A DNA stretch of 23,489 bases from Apostichopus leukothele. Lineage: Eukaryota > Echinodermata > Holothuroidea > Aspidochirotida > Stichopodidae. The notes below the pieces were generated by a model, which saw only the letters and a list, made by a program, of their open reading frames with translations, was not told the DNA's origin and ran no database searches. Positions 1 to 11,900 of the stretch are shown in pieces. Numbering within the stretch: position 1 is the first letter of the stretch; the number at the start of each line of letters is the position of its first letter. The stretch spans positions 1-23,489 of the forward strand of contig JAAAKB020038371.1 in assembly GCA_010014835.2 (NCBI GenBank), in the 5' to 3' direction. The position numbers were made by a program, and so were the translations under genes.

Positions 1-2019
1 GTTGGAGTTTTTGGTACCATACAGTAGGTCCCCTTTATCATCCAACATATCAAATCTTGCATGAGAATCTTTGAAAATTGCATACATGTGTTTTGAAGGT
101 GTATTTTGAATATTTCTATAGGAACTAAAGGGGAATATTATTTACTCGTACAAGTGCTTGTCAAGAACCTTTTACATTAATACTGAAACTCAGTCCAAAG
201 GAAATTCTTGTACTCAAAGGAAATTCTTCTTGTATTCTAAGGAATCTCATCTTGTATTCATGCTGTTTTACTCATCTACTACAGCTTCGAAGTCTGATAA
301 ATCACTACCAATGTTAATCTATCTCAAAGGGTGTCTATATATGTGGAGTGTTGTTATTACCTTTATGCACGTCCAATTATATTCCGTTCAGCATCTCTTA
401 TAACAAGGTTTTATAGCGGCAGCAGCATTTGATGTCTCCACTCTATCTTCCATTGGTTTCAAGATTGCCGACTGAGTAACTTCTACTTGCTTTATATTGT
501 CGGGTGGAATAAATTCGATGGCCTAATTTAATAATTTTGTCTGATCTGAAAAGTATATGAGCAAAATTTATTGAACAAATGTAGTTTAATCAGATATTAT
601 TTGATTCTCAGCTAGGATTACTCTTTTCATATTCATAGTAAACCTTTTAATACAAGTAATTTGGTTTTAGTTGTTAATTTGAAATTTAATCTGACAGGCG
701 GACATGTTATAGTTCTGCTTGTAGATTGTCACATGAGCAAATTAACATGGAAATGATCCATTTATGGTACTAGGAGAATTGCAATTATGCAATTGAAACT
801 TGTTGTTAGTAATTGCCTGAAGATTGTTAAGTGTTAAGTTTATAGGCTACTGTATGTAGCTAGGGATGAAAAAAACACCAAAATAACAAAAGAACCAGTC
901 ATAGAGGATGCATTGAATACATCTTTCAGTAACAAAGTGAACTTAATTATGTACATTGTATACTGTAAGCGTGAATATATATACGTGAGATAAAAACACC
1001 TTATTCTCACTGTTAAGCTTAATAATTAAAATAAAATAAAAATAGCAAACTGCTTATCCCCTAGAGAGCCGATGTAAGAGACTGTGTAAAAGTAAGTTGG
1101 TCTGACGTTTCTTAATAATTGAAAGAATGTATCCTATAGAAAGTGCATGAACAAAAGAGCACACTTCCTACTCATATATGTCCTTCACATATATCCTTCA
1201 CATATAAGAACGATTCCTATGGATATTTCCTAGAGACGTTGTGTATAATTGGGTGCCAGACAGTTGCCCATGAAGGATATGTAAGACACAGTATCGGGCT
1301 GCAGAATGATAAAGCCTGTAATGTTGATTACTGAAGTTTTTAGCCTTTTGTTTTTCTGCCAAAGAGAAATACCAAGAGATGAAAAGAGTAAGAATAAATG
1401 GATTAGAAATCTTAAATTCATGTTTGTACATTCTTGCTTCATAATTTGATAATAATAAGGTTAATTTTTTTAGTGTCAAGTTTTGTATTGCTGTTGTAGA
1501 TCGAATAGAAACAACTGTCACATGTAGAATGCAATATTACATCTTTCAGCAAATAAACTTTAATTCTGTACAGTAGAGAGAGGTATCTCGTGATGGATGT
1601 GTTGTAAGACATGTCAATGTTCCATTAAGCTTGAAGATGAAGTGAATATTCTATGGCTTTATTCAAGTTTCAGCATTTAGTTTTCGTTTCTGCCACAGAG
1701 GAAGAATAGCGAAAAATATGCGGAAAAATTGTAATAAACATAATAAGAAGAAAGTGAAGAGGTATAGGTTAGTAGAGCCCTCACTGTGCAATGACCTATT
1801 GGCCTGGTAGTCTTGATGATATATTTCTCAGAATCATGGCTTTTATCTGGCTGTTACTTTCTACCCAAACTCTCGATGTCATCAAGAAAAGGAAGAGACC
1901 TTTGAACACTGCATTGATAACTATAATACTGCCAGCTGAAATACAAAATTACGAGTGTTTGCAGGCATGACTTTCTCTTTAAGGTAGTTCTAGTAAGGGG
2001 TCGTGGCAGTGCATATCTA
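1..2019. other. AT-rich intergenic or upstream-intron DNA, no gene seen
   Basis: No exon-like stretch or recognisable protein was found on either strand. Open frames here are at most about 107 codons and have the low-complexity composition expected of chance frames in AT-rich DNA. A small direct repeat of a CTTCACATATA-type motif lies near 1180-1207. Since the Trm9-type gene downstream lacks its N-terminal exons, part of this stretch may belong to one of its introns, but nothing in the sequence proves it. Confidence 0.6.
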
Positions 2020-2190
2020 TCGTCCGTAATCTCTACGGGAGAGAAAGCGTATTACTCCGAGATAATGGAGGAAGAACGAGCCTGCCTCTCCTCGCTGCTA
2101 ATGAGATCAGCAAACCTCGGGCAATTTCTCGGAAATCCCGTCACACATACGACGGGGACAGCGGCAGGCGGCGTTGTTGATTAACTTGGT
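2020..2190. other. CpG-rich block of unknown role
   Basis: This roughly 170-bp block contains about sixteen CpG dinucleotides and is clearly richer in G+C than the AT-rich, CpG-poor DNA on both sides. It includes a 39-codon open frame on the + strand starting with ATG at 2065 and ending with TAA at 2182-2184. The predicted peptide matches no family I recognise. It could be a regulatory element, an unrecognised small exon or an old inserted fragment. The composition contrast is seen directly; any function is inference. Confidence 0.35.
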
Positions 2191-4450
2191 CTGAATAAAA
2201 ATGCGGGTGGGATTACAGTCATTTTCACTGAGAAATACAATGTACTGGAGGTATACTTCTTGACTTATTTTTGTAAAGGAAATATATCGCCATTAGGAAT
2301 TAAGTCAGGATAAGAGAGTGTTTACAGCACGTACCTGATATAGATGGATAGAAGCGGATCAAACCCAGTCAGTTATATTTATTGATCTCACGTAATTAAC
2401 GGAATATGCCAAAATATTTTTCCTCGGGAGGGGATTGCTAATTGCTACGAAAGCTCAGCTGTTTTACGTTAGCCTACTAAATTAGCATAGCGCAATGATT
2501 CAGTGTGGAAATAATAGCTACAATATTGAAATATCATTTTGTATCAAATGTAAAAAATTTCTTATTAAATTTCTTGCAAATATTTTACTCCTTTCCAACA
2601 ATGTCAGTAAAAATAACTTCAATAAAAACTCTATACACTGGGTCATTCCCGCACTAGAAAAAAGCACACTTGTCAACTTTTATTGTGGATCTGATTATCT
2701 CAAGTACGGCGACACTATATTACGAGGGAGGAATCGAAACTCAATTTAATTGAACATGGGTGAAAAGCCATACATATTAGTATTATTAGAGACAGAACAT
2801 ATCAGGCCAGTGACATAAAGTTTCTTCTTATCAGTAATCAACAGTGTCTTCGGGCAACAGTTTCACTTTACTCTGTTCATCCTTATAATGTGTTAACTTT
2901 TGTATGGAATATGGTTCGGAAATTGGAACACGATCGAACTGAGTGGTGACCCAGAAGTGTGTCATAGCTAGGAAGCAGAGCTACAAAATGTTTACCATCT
3001 TTTGTAGGATATAGGTTTAATTGTTCAAGGTTTGACCGAGACAGGTCAGTCACTGGTAAATACCCCTACTTTTCTTTGTGGGAGGGGGAGGGAGAGGAGA
3101 GGAGAATCTAACAACTTACAGTATTGTCTCAGACTGTTACCTATTATTCAGGTGAACTCAGTATTATGATATTATGTTGGTGTACCATCCAATTTTGGAA
3201 GTGACCATACCAGTTTTTAGCAGTTCATACTGTAGCTTTCGGCTACAAATTTTGACACCTAGGACCTTCTCTCATGAGCCACGACCCAGACCCCCACCCC
3301 TCAGAATGCATGGAAGTAATCTTGGGACTTTGGACGTGATGTTACAAATTCAATTTAATACATACCTCTTGGCAAGTCACAAAAAATGTAGATAAAATTC
3401 TGACATCTTCAAAAGAATGTCATTGGTTGGCGCTGCGTAGTTTTTGATTATCTGTAGGTTTTCAATGGCCGTCCTCGACCAGAACATAGTTTAGCCGCTA
3501 AATATTCAGATCAGAAATTTATGTTGGTCCTCTTTATACAGCACGGGTTGAAGTTTAACAATTATAGTGGCACTTTAATATGAATGTACAGTGATACCTT
3601 GATTTATGCAATAAATGCTGACAATTGTGTACAGCCTCGGTGTTTATTTGATATTGAATTTTATAGAGCTTACAGCTTTCAAAACTGTATTAGTGGGTGA
3701 ATCGATGCAGCAAAAACAAATATTAGTTTTTTCTTTTATTTGTTTTTGCTCAGTGACATCTGTCTGTGTTTGAATCTGTATAGGAAGACAGGGAGTTTGA
3801 AAATATACTCACAGATAATGAGTTTGGGATAGACAGCATTGAATGAATGGCATACATGTTGGTTATATATATGACATGACTGTGTGGTTTGTAGTATTTG
3901 CCTCATACCAGGGAGTTCCATAACAACTCCCTGCTCATACTACTATATGCCTCTTAATATATCTTTAATAGATAAGCTCAATTTCCACAAAACATTAGAC
4001 GAGAAGGCTGTCGGATGGTGTAGCTACGAAAGCTAGACGGCACTAAAAAAAAAAATTATTGTTGAGCTTTTGCCCTCTTTTACTGGACAAATTGGAACAG
4101 ATCCTGATTAGCTAACCTACATTGGTTGCCATGCAGAAATTATTTAATGTTAGCATTTCAGCTGTACCCTTCCTTTATAATTATCTTTCTATTAATCTTG
4201 CTTTCTGTAGATCATCGAAGTTACATGTTTGCATTATGTTTCTACGATCGTAATTTTGTTCTTTTCATTTTGGGGTGACATGTTTTTGTTTTATTCTTAA
4301 TTTTTCTTGACACCACTGTATTATCTGGTGGAAACAATTAATAGCCATTACAGACTATCTCTGATACATAATATATACCAATTTAAGTTCAGAGCTTACG
4401 ATCAAATGAGTTATTAACGATGACAGTATTTTTTTTCTTCATTACAATAG
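2191..4450. other. Non-coding DNA upstream of the methyltransferase exon
   Basis: No recognisable coding exon was found. The stretch contains a purine-rich G/A tract near 3077-3105 and one copy of a small palindromic repeat (annotated separately at 3906-3934). The last 20 bases are a pyrimidine-rich tract ending in CAATAG, the acceptor of the methyltransferase exon. The missing upstream exon should encode the region before the Gly of the SAM-binding motif and end with the first base of that Gly codon. I could not identify it here, so it probably lies left of the window. Confidence 0.55.
3906..3934 (-). repeat. Small palindromic repeat, copy 1
   Basis: An 8-bp perfect stem (AGGGAGTT / AACTCCCT) encloses a 7-nt loop. 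Read on the minus strand, the segment is nearly identical to the one at 8420-8451, including the 18-mer AGGGAGTTGTTATGGAAC. This copy lacks one AAC triplet of the second arm. The 12-mer TACCAGGGAGTT at its edge occurs a third time at 11613-11624. This looks like a tiny dispersed fold-back repeat. Confidence 0.6.
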
Positions 4451-4746
4451 GATGTGGTAGTGGCAAATATCTGAATATCAACAAGGATATCCACATGATC
4501 GGTTCGGACTGTTGCTGCAGACTTGCGGATATATCCCGTGCTCGGGGTCACGAGGTCATGGTATGTGATAACCTGAGCCTACCCTACAGGGACAACTGTT
4601 TTGATGCTGTAATTTCCATTGCCGTCATCCACCATTTTGCAACTGCGGAGAGAAGAATACAGGCTCTTCAAGAACTTGCGAGAATATGCCGTCCTGGTGG
4701 TCTGTTAATGATATATGTCTGGGCGATGGAACAAAAACACAGAAAG
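4451..4746 (+). CDS. TRMT9B: Trm9-family tRNA methyltransferase, internal exon (SAM-binding core)
   Basis: This internal exon encodes the class I SAM-dependent methyltransferase core of the Trm9/ALKBH8/TRMT9B family. Visible motifs in order are GCGSGKYL (SAM motif I, with its first Gly codon split by the upstream intron), a GSD turn, [23 protein letters not shown], and [14 protein letters not shown]. In the family, Trm9 and ALKBH8 methylate wobble uridines of tRNA in the cytosol; TRMT9B is the animal paralogue, and whether this protein is active cannot be told. The VCDNL..P.RD and [11 protein letters not shown] wording, and the next exon, fit TRMT9B better than ALKBH8. The acceptor is a T-rich tract ending CAATAG, and the donor is GTGAGA at 4747. 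The exon enters in phase 1 and leaves in phase 0. An ATG at 4420 lies in the intron and is not the start. The N-terminal exons are outside the window or unrecognised. Confidence 0.85.
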
Positions 4747-5099
4747 GTGAGAGTATAGCTCCTGAAAGAGTTTTAACAATGGACCATAGGTAGGGTTACC
4801 ATACGTCTGGTTTACCCGGACGGACGTATCCTCTTCTTACTACCTTATGTGAAGGTCTAACTGCATTTACCAAATTTAAACAATTTTCTGAATGTTTAGG
4901 TAACTAGGACAAAAGGCTTGCTAGGGTCAAGCTACAGAACTGCTATTTAAGACTTTACCCACAATGCTAGTAATTCTGACAGGTCTGTTAGATTACAAGG
5001 CTGAGACCCATTGATATAACAAGACAGCAAATCAGTCTGCTACTTTATCAAGAAATAACTGAATCTGTCTGTGATGATTGTGTGTATGATTACCCTGGC

Positions 5100-5507
5100 T
5101 TTGATGACTGTCTGTGATGTCAACCCTGTCTATGATAACCCTGTCTGTGATGACCCTGTCTGTGGTGACCCTGTCTGTGATGACCCTGTCTGTGATGACC
5201 CTGTCTGTGGTTACCCTGTCTATGATAACCCTGTCTGTGATGACCCTGTCTGTGATGACTATCTGTGATAACCCTGTCTGTGATGACCCTGTCTGTGGTA
5301 ACCCTGTCTGTGATGACCCTGTCTGTGGTTACCCTGTCTGTGATGACCCTGTCTGTGATGACCCTGTCTGTGGTTACCCTGTGTAAATGACCCTGTCTGT
5401 GGTGACCCCTCTGTGATGACCTGTCTGTGATGACCCCATCTGTGATGACCCCATCTGTGATGACCCCATCTGTGGTTACCCTATGTAAGATGACCCTGTC
5501 TGTGGTG
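5100..5507. repeat. 15-bp minisatellite (about 26 units)
   Basis: Head-to-tail copies of GATGACCCTGTCTGT and its variants (GGTTACCCTGTCTGT, GATAACCCTGTCTGT, GGTGACCCTGTCTGT) fill this segment. Units are regular in the middle and degenerate at the right end, where CCCCATC variants and 13-14 bp units appear. In parts the variants follow a three-unit, 45-bp order. Because the unit is 15 bp, two + strand frames stay open and would encode DDPVC-type repeats, but there is no sign of an exon. The array starts about 350 bp after the methyltransferase exon. Confidence 0.95.
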
Positions 5508-5968
5508 TTGCTGGGAATTTATTCCTAGGCCACTGGATCATCTCCTAATGCACTAGCAAAGACTGATTCAAAGTAATCAATAAGATCAACAAGACTCTGA
5601 CAATATCCACAACTGCAGTAAAACCACAGTATGATGAGCAGAAAGATGTAGCCTCATCTTTACCTTTTGTTTAGACCAAGCTTACATAACAAAAGAAATG
5701 TGCATGAGGAACTTTCCTACCATATTTAAGAGAAATGCTGTTTTGAAACAGAATTTAGCTTAAAACAAAGGCTGATTGAAGAAAGACTGATTGCTGAATC
5801 TTGGCATGCTGTTCCTTAAACTTGGCATATATACTTCAGAAACAGTTTTTTTTCTCAAAAAAAAGGGAAAAAAGCCCCAACCTAACAGCCGACCTCACAA
5901 AGGTTTGCCGGTGGAACGCGATACTTTATGAAGCCGTTCAAATTGACTTTGCAACTATAAGCAATCAC

Positions 5969-6107
5969 AAGACTTGGGATCAGGCACTCCATCCTCTCAT
6001 CAGAGGAAACCAACCAACATCCTTGAGGAACCTTATGAGTATCGTAAGCTTTCTCAAGAATGTTGATTGGTTTCCTCTAATGGGAGGATGGAGTACCCCC
6101 AAGTCTT
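5969..6107. repeat. Long hairpin-forming inverted repeat
   Basis: Two arms of about 60 nt (5969-6030 and 6050-6107) are near-perfect reverse complements. The outer ends read AAGACTTGGG and CCCAAGTCTT. The only interruptions are a 4-nt bulge near the base and a few single mismatches, several of which would be G.U pairs in RNA. The 19-nt centre can itself pair CTTA with TAAG, so the whole 139-nt segment folds as one stem. It sits in an intron. It could be a miniature fold-back element, a pre-miRNA-like or hairpin-RNA source, or both. No clear target-site duplication is visible. Confidence 0.7.
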
Positions 6108-7436
6108 AATTAATTTTCTGCAGTGTAGATCTGCCTCCGCAAAATAAGGAAACAGGCTTTTTCCTTACGTAATTATACGTTATTATGTAAAAGCAATATA
6201 GGGTGTGACTCTTGGATCCTACAGCTCCAAATGAAAGTTCTTCAGATGCTAACTTCAGAGGCTACCCAGTAAGTCTCTGAAGAAGATCCTGCTAGGAATG
6301 AAATGTCAGGACCTCTTAACATTTACATAATTAACTACACAGGCTTTTTGCAGCAGATAAGCAGTTTGCTAACAGTTTCTTCTCTCGTTGTAATTAATTA
6401 ATTATTAATTTATTAATAACATTAAGTGATATTTATAAGTACCTGTTCTTTTTTGTTATTTTTCTCCCTATGTAGACAGCTTGTCACATGTATGTATGTC
6501 ACATGTAATTTAAGAGGCTTCAAATTTCTGCTTTTACCGGTGGGTAACCCCTTTATAGTTTTGCATCAGTGAAAGCCACCTTTTTGTTTCTAAAGAACAA
6601 GCTGGTCTTTCTTCTAGCAATGTCTTTTTTCAACTACATAAAAGTTCAATGGTGTCAGCTAATTTGAATGCTAAATACTTTATAGCCTAACCGTTTATAG
6701 GATAGGCTATCACTATACACAGTGGTTTATATTTAAGACATACACCTTATAAGCTATTCCAAAAAACATGGCTCTTTCAGTTGTGCATTTGCTCTTGTAG
6801 CCAATGCGCAGGCTAAACTTTGATTTCCTGTTCAATTGTCTAGAAATGTCAGGATCGCTTTGGATTCCAATTCCAAAATCTGAAAAATTAATCAATCTAC
6901 TTTTCAAATTTAAGACACTCTCACTAGTTCGTATGGAAAATCATTTCTGCTCGGATTGGAACGGAAATTTTCCTGATTTCAGGAACTAAAATGATCGTAA
7001 AACCTATCCACCAGTTTTTTGTTCAACTGCCCTGTCATATTAAAAAGTTCAACGTACAATGCAAATCGCTAACGGAAATTAACCGAGAAGCACTTGATGT
7101 TGTGCAACTTCACAGTGCATTGCAGCTCATAGCATTGTTTGTCTGAAGCCTTGGAAGACATTTATGGATCTGTATCAAGGTTCTCTAATCAACATTTACA
7201 TTTTATTCTGAGTTTGACTGTTAGGATTGCTTAACCTTTTACAAAGTCAGTTTCATCAGGGAGTTGCCAGCCAGCCCTGGTTTAATGATCCACATGTGAG
7301 CACTATGTTCTTGCAACATTCGAATGTTTTTTCCCCTCTGCGATCATTTCTGCCTAGAAGCTTATGTAGAATCCCATTAATAATAATTCATGGTGGTTGA
7401 CTTTAATGAGCTTTCTCGGTTAATAAAGAAACAATT

Positions 7437-7452
7437 TCTCTCTCTCTCTCTC
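7437..7452. repeat. (TC)n microsatellite
   Basis: Eight TC dinucleotides in a row continue into an interrupted pyrimidine tract up to about 7464. Confidence 0.9.
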
Positions 7453-7766
7453 GCTCTAGCTCTATGGAGAGATAGAGTTTCTTTAGTATGAGAATTCTGA
7501 TAAAGATCTTGTAATTATAATAAAGATTACAAAGAATTTTGTACGATTTAATCTCTAATATTAACATAGTTGGATTCCCAGGACATTTGCAGAGAGCCAG
7601 ATACAGCAACCAAAACAAAATGAATTGAGTTTGAACCGTTGCACGTTTACAATTAGACCCGGTGCTGGGTATCAAAGCCCATGATCACAGAACAGATTGC
7701 TAAGGTTTATTAATAGTAGAAGAAAACACAGGAAATCATAAAGTTATGTGATGTGCAGGGCTACTA

Positions 7767-8216
7767 TCATAACGCCAACTGGTATTGTGTCAAATTAGGA
7801 GCATATGAGCAAACAAGAATGGAATTGAAGATGGGATTAACCTGACCTATGTTTACACTACAGATTAACCTCAAGCCGAGATCTGATCCCCTCTTGAAAA
7901 TGCACCCTTTAATACCACTACAATACTGTTTACCTGCCTCGGGCATTTTAATATGCTCTCGCGGTAGATCGCAGGAAATTTGAGCTGTGCAAGTGACTTT
8001 TCCACACTCGTTTCCTTTGCAAGGCTTAGCAAAGTGATTTACATACAGTAACACACAGGGCTTATGTTTCAGACTAATAATCTTCGAAGGTGAAGAAGTG
8101 GGCAGTGGCAAAACATGAACGTCAGTCTTACTATAGAGCGGATTTTCAAATGCCCCCTTGAACCCGGTCTTTAACCGAATCCAAATCTTCGGGTTTGATC
8201 TGCCGTGCATGCACAC
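7767..8216 (-). other. Unrecognised 149-codon open frame inside an intron
   Basis: A minus-strand frame begins with ATG at 8214-8216 and runs 149 codons, the longest frame outside the KMT5A-like locus. The predicted product is basic and holds several Cys (a CKGNECGKVTC cluster mid-protein), but it has no domain, signal peptide or membrane segment I recognise. The surrounding DNA is somewhat richer in G+C than the rest of the intron. It is antisense to the methyltransferase gene. A chance frame or an old inserted fragment is more likely than a real gene. Confidence 0.2.
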
Positions 8217-8419
8217 TAGAAATTAGATCCAGAACACAAAATGCACCAATCCCAATGCTTGTTCTCAAGCGTGAACTGATCACAAAAACAAAATCAGTAT
8301 GTTACAATTGGACATGAGCATGTCACGGTTAATATGGATATTCTACACTTAAATATCATTACTGCCATGTCAGTTGTGCTTACAATTACTTTATGGTAGA
8401 TATATTTTGGATAGTTAGT

Positions 8420-8451
8420 GCAGGGAGTTGTTATGGAACAACTCCCTGGTA
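8420..8451 (+). repeat. Small palindromic repeat, copy 2
   Basis: An 11-bp perfect stem (AGGGAGTTGTT / AACAACTCCCT) encloses a 4-nt ATGG loop. The copy at 3906-3934 is the same sequence in the opposite orientation, minus three bases of the second arm. Confidence 0.65.
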
Positions 8452-8903
8452 AGTTTTCAAGGTAAAACCCAATGATAACTGTGTTGATTACATGTATGCC
8501 TACATTTTTGTTCATCTTTTAGGATACGTGCCAAGAGTATGGCTGTTATGAACATTGGCTTGCTTCATCTTAATTTTCTGCTTGCTTTGAAATCAATTTC
8601 TCGTATTAGCTCCATCATACGTATGTGCAGCCTTTGCAATTAAGTACAAAGATAAACAGCTGATTTGCAGCTGTATCTATAAAGCCAGTTTAGTCATTTG
8701 TTATTGCTATCATGTATGCCATCTCTTATTTTTTTTTCTCCCTCACTGAACAAATACTTTGAGGTGATTAGAACTTCCATCTCACCAAAAACTGCTAAAC
8801 TAATGCCAACAGAAGAATGTATACAGTATGTGAAATGTTTTATTGTTGTCAGATTTGGATTAAACAATAACCTCCCAAGTTTTCTTTCTTGTATTTTCTA
8901 CAG

Positions 8904-8973
8904 TTTGATGCACAAGATGTCCTTGTTCCGTGGCATTTACCTCAGAAGCACTCCAAGCACAAATCTTCAAGGA
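8904..8973 (+). CDS. TRMT9B: Trm9-family tRNA methyltransferase, following exon
   Basis: A 70-bp exon continues directly from the upstream methyltransferase exon in phase 0. It encodes FDAQDVLVPWHLPQKHSK followed by a basic tail. The junction HRK|FDAQDVLVPW matches the conserved block that follows the YVWAMEQK segment in TRMT9B proteins (QDVLVPW), which ties the two exons together. The acceptor is TTTTCTACAG and the donor is GTAAGT at 8974. It leaves in phase 1. The remaining C-terminal part expected for TRMT9B (a Ser-rich middle and a conserved last segment) was not recognised further right. A shadow frame covers this exon but reads through the splice sites. Confidence 0.8.
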
Positions 8974-11900
8974 GTAAGTTGATTTGTGTAGAAAGCTATA
9001 TAATGTTGTTCTACTTGTATCTTAGTTCTTCTGCAAGTACTTTGAACAGAAATTACTGCCAGTACTGAAGCTTGAGCTGCTACTCGGGTAACTGTTCATG
9101 AATATAATTTTTTTTTTTTTAAATCTGAAGATTGCAGATTTTTAAAAGACTTCAGGATGGAAGATAAGGAAGAAAAAGAAAGTGGGTGGTGAACCTGGGA
9201 TGGGTCAAGCAAAGGAGGGGGAGGGGAAGGGGGGAACAGTGCTAAAATGTTACCAGTGTTTGCAAGCTTGAAGACTGTGGTTTCCATGCAGAACTGAGAC
9301 AGATACTGTATGTGAGGTTTTTTATTTGAAAATAGTGGAACTGGTAACTTTTTGGATGTGTGTGGTAGATATTAACAGTTATCTAAGCAACAAGATCAAT
9401 CGAGAACAAGAATGCTGAAACTGATCTAGTTTTAATAAAGATATAGCTGTTAAAATCATACCATCATATTTTACAAAAAGGCATTTCCCCATTGAAACCT
9501 GTCCTCCGGAAACCTGTCCTCTGGAAAGCAGTGCTTCTGCACTGAGCAGGACTACCCTCATTAACGATGACAATAATAAAAAAATAAATCAAAAATGTTA
9601 AGAATTTGAGGTAATATGCAGGCAAAAAAGTTTAGGTCAGGTTTCAAGGTTATAAGTCCTCAAAAAAATAGTTTATGGCGATTTTCAATGGACTAGATTA
9701 TAACTATGGAGGCTGCTCACAAAGCTGATTGCAGTTCAATATTTCAACACCTCAGGTGCCTGTAGCACAGTACGCTACATAGTGCAGAGTAAATTACAGG
9801 CAGTTTATAGGTCAAATATTCAAACTCTTATAAAATCATACAGTAGTGGGCAGTGAACCAGCTGCAACCTCTTTTTATCTGTGTGAATTTTCTGGTAGTT
9901 GTTAATCCCCTCTGCCATGGGTAAGTTGCAAGGTTCTTTACAGATTGCAATACAGTTTAGAGCATTTTTTTCCCTTCTTTTTTTTTGGGGGGGGGGCTGG
10001 TTGTGCTTTGGGTCATTGTCAAATGTGTATGGGTCACACTATTTGTAAGTAGCAGCATCCAACTGGATAATATGTAACTTGAAAGCGGCTCTGACTTACG
10101 AATGCATCTTCATAATTTTAAGCACCATACTGGATGGATTCAGATATGAGGCAATTTAGAGACCCATCTGTACCATTGGACATGTCTGTTGTTAATACAA
10201 CAGAGGTTCATTTGGTAATAACTATCCAACAATATACACAAACTTTTACTTGTTGGTGAGTCTCTTTTAATACTCCTTAACCTTTCAGAGCAAAAGTTTG
10301 CTTAGTACATGTATTAAGGCACATGAGAGGAACGTCCAGAGAACATGTAACGTATTAGTTACTATGTCCCACGTTACGAGAGATTTGAAGCAGAAATGAG
10401 ATATATTATGGTTTACGGAATACTTCATGACAAGGTTGAAGTCTAGTTTAACTGCTGCTGGTCAAGTGATGTGGGTCAAGGTCCGAGTTCATTCAGTCTG
10501 AGTCAAGAGATGTCTGAATCCTACCAGAAAATGGACTCTTTGTACTACAGCCTTGCTTCATTGTCCCATATGGCAACTGTGTACCTGTAACATAAGGTGA
10601 CCATATTTACCTGACTGGAATCAGGGACATTTATTGCGTGACTGATATGGGGGAGGGGTCTAAGGGGAGGTGGTGTCCCCATATAATTTGTGGAAAATTT
10701 TCCAAGTGCCTAAGGTGCTTAGATGTAAAATGGTGATACTTACAAGCACTTTTTAATTCAATTTTATTTTCAAAAATGTAGCTTTTTCTTAGATGAAATT
10801 TACTTACTTTACGAAAGAGTGCTAGGCTAGATCGATCTAGCATATTCCACTTTACACTGGCCCACCTAAAAAAATACTGGTTAGTTCTGTTCGAGTAGTC
10901 TATTCAATTGCTAATATTTACACTGGTGTACGTCCACATCTATAAAATTGATTGACTGATGCCATATGTTCATTCAGCTTACTACGAACCAGATTGGCTC
11001 AAGTAGACCACAGGTAGCCTAATAAGGCAACAGGCTCGAATTACTGTAGGTTACAGTTTATCTCTCCTTTTCTTACCTGGCTTTGCAAACAGCTAGGGTA
11101 AGCCCTTGGCTCTACAGTATATTCTCAGGGTCCCATTCCAGCCTTTTGGACCCCTTAAATGTTTTAAAATGCCGAGTTTAAGAGGTCCATCTTAAATTTT
11201 AAGGTGTCTAGGTATTTTTTTTAAAGTTAAGCCCTGTTTCCAATACATGTAAGCCTCTACGTCAGATTATGTAGCTACAGTATGTGTAAGCGCAGTGAAT
11301 GCCAAACATACAGGTCTACAGGATCCTTCCTAGTCCAGTTGCTCTGTTGTGGTTTAATTAATAATGCCAAAAAATTATTTAAAAAGGTTCAGTGTTTATG
11401 CTAAAGGCGTAAGACCTGGAGGAAAATCTCTTACCTCACCTCAAATATTTTGCGGAAATTTTATCATAAGGGGAGATTAAAAAATTATGCAAAAATATAA
11501 AAAGTTTATGCCAGCTAGGCTAGCATCACTGAATCACTAGTGTTATTTTCAAGTGGGTTATAATAATATTTTGTATGATAAGTTAAACGTGTAAATTTAC
11601 AGCCCAGTATTATACCAGGGAGTTTAGATTGTTTCATAAAATAAACTTACATAGTCACATTAGAAAATTACAAGTCCTGGGCTAGTTGTTGCTCGGCCCA
11701 GGACCTGAGCTAAGAATTAAAAAACATCAACAAGTAATTTATAGCTGTGTTGGTGCCTATTTAGGTTCTGTCACTTGTGCTAATCAGTTTCGGAAAGCAT
11801 CGTCAGCTTCTGTACCCAGAGCTCCATGTGTAGCATTGAGCCTAACACTACAGTAACAATACATTTGAGCAACGTTTAATACTTTGTAAACAGTGCTAGG

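Larger units (their letters stand above)
4747..8903 (+). other. Intron of the TRMT9B-like gene
   Basis: A phase-0 intron of 4,157 bp joins GTGAGA at 4747 to TTTTCTACAG at 8894-8903. It contains a 15-bp minisatellite, a 139-nt hairpin, an AT-rich TTAATTAA-like tract at about 6391-6425, a TC microsatellite near 7437-7452, a minus-strand open frame at 7767-8216 and a small palindromic repeat at 8420-8451. The remainder shows no recognisable coding content on either strand. Confidence 0.8.

Noticed and set aside
5071-5386. DDPVC- and MTLSV-type repeat proteins over the minisatellite
   Set aside because: They follow automatically from a 15-bp repeat without stops; two frames are open at once and no exon borders or unique sequence support them.
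5801-6109. 102-codon frame across the hairpin
   Set aside because: Its second half is simply the two arms of the inverted repeat, and no protein family is evident.
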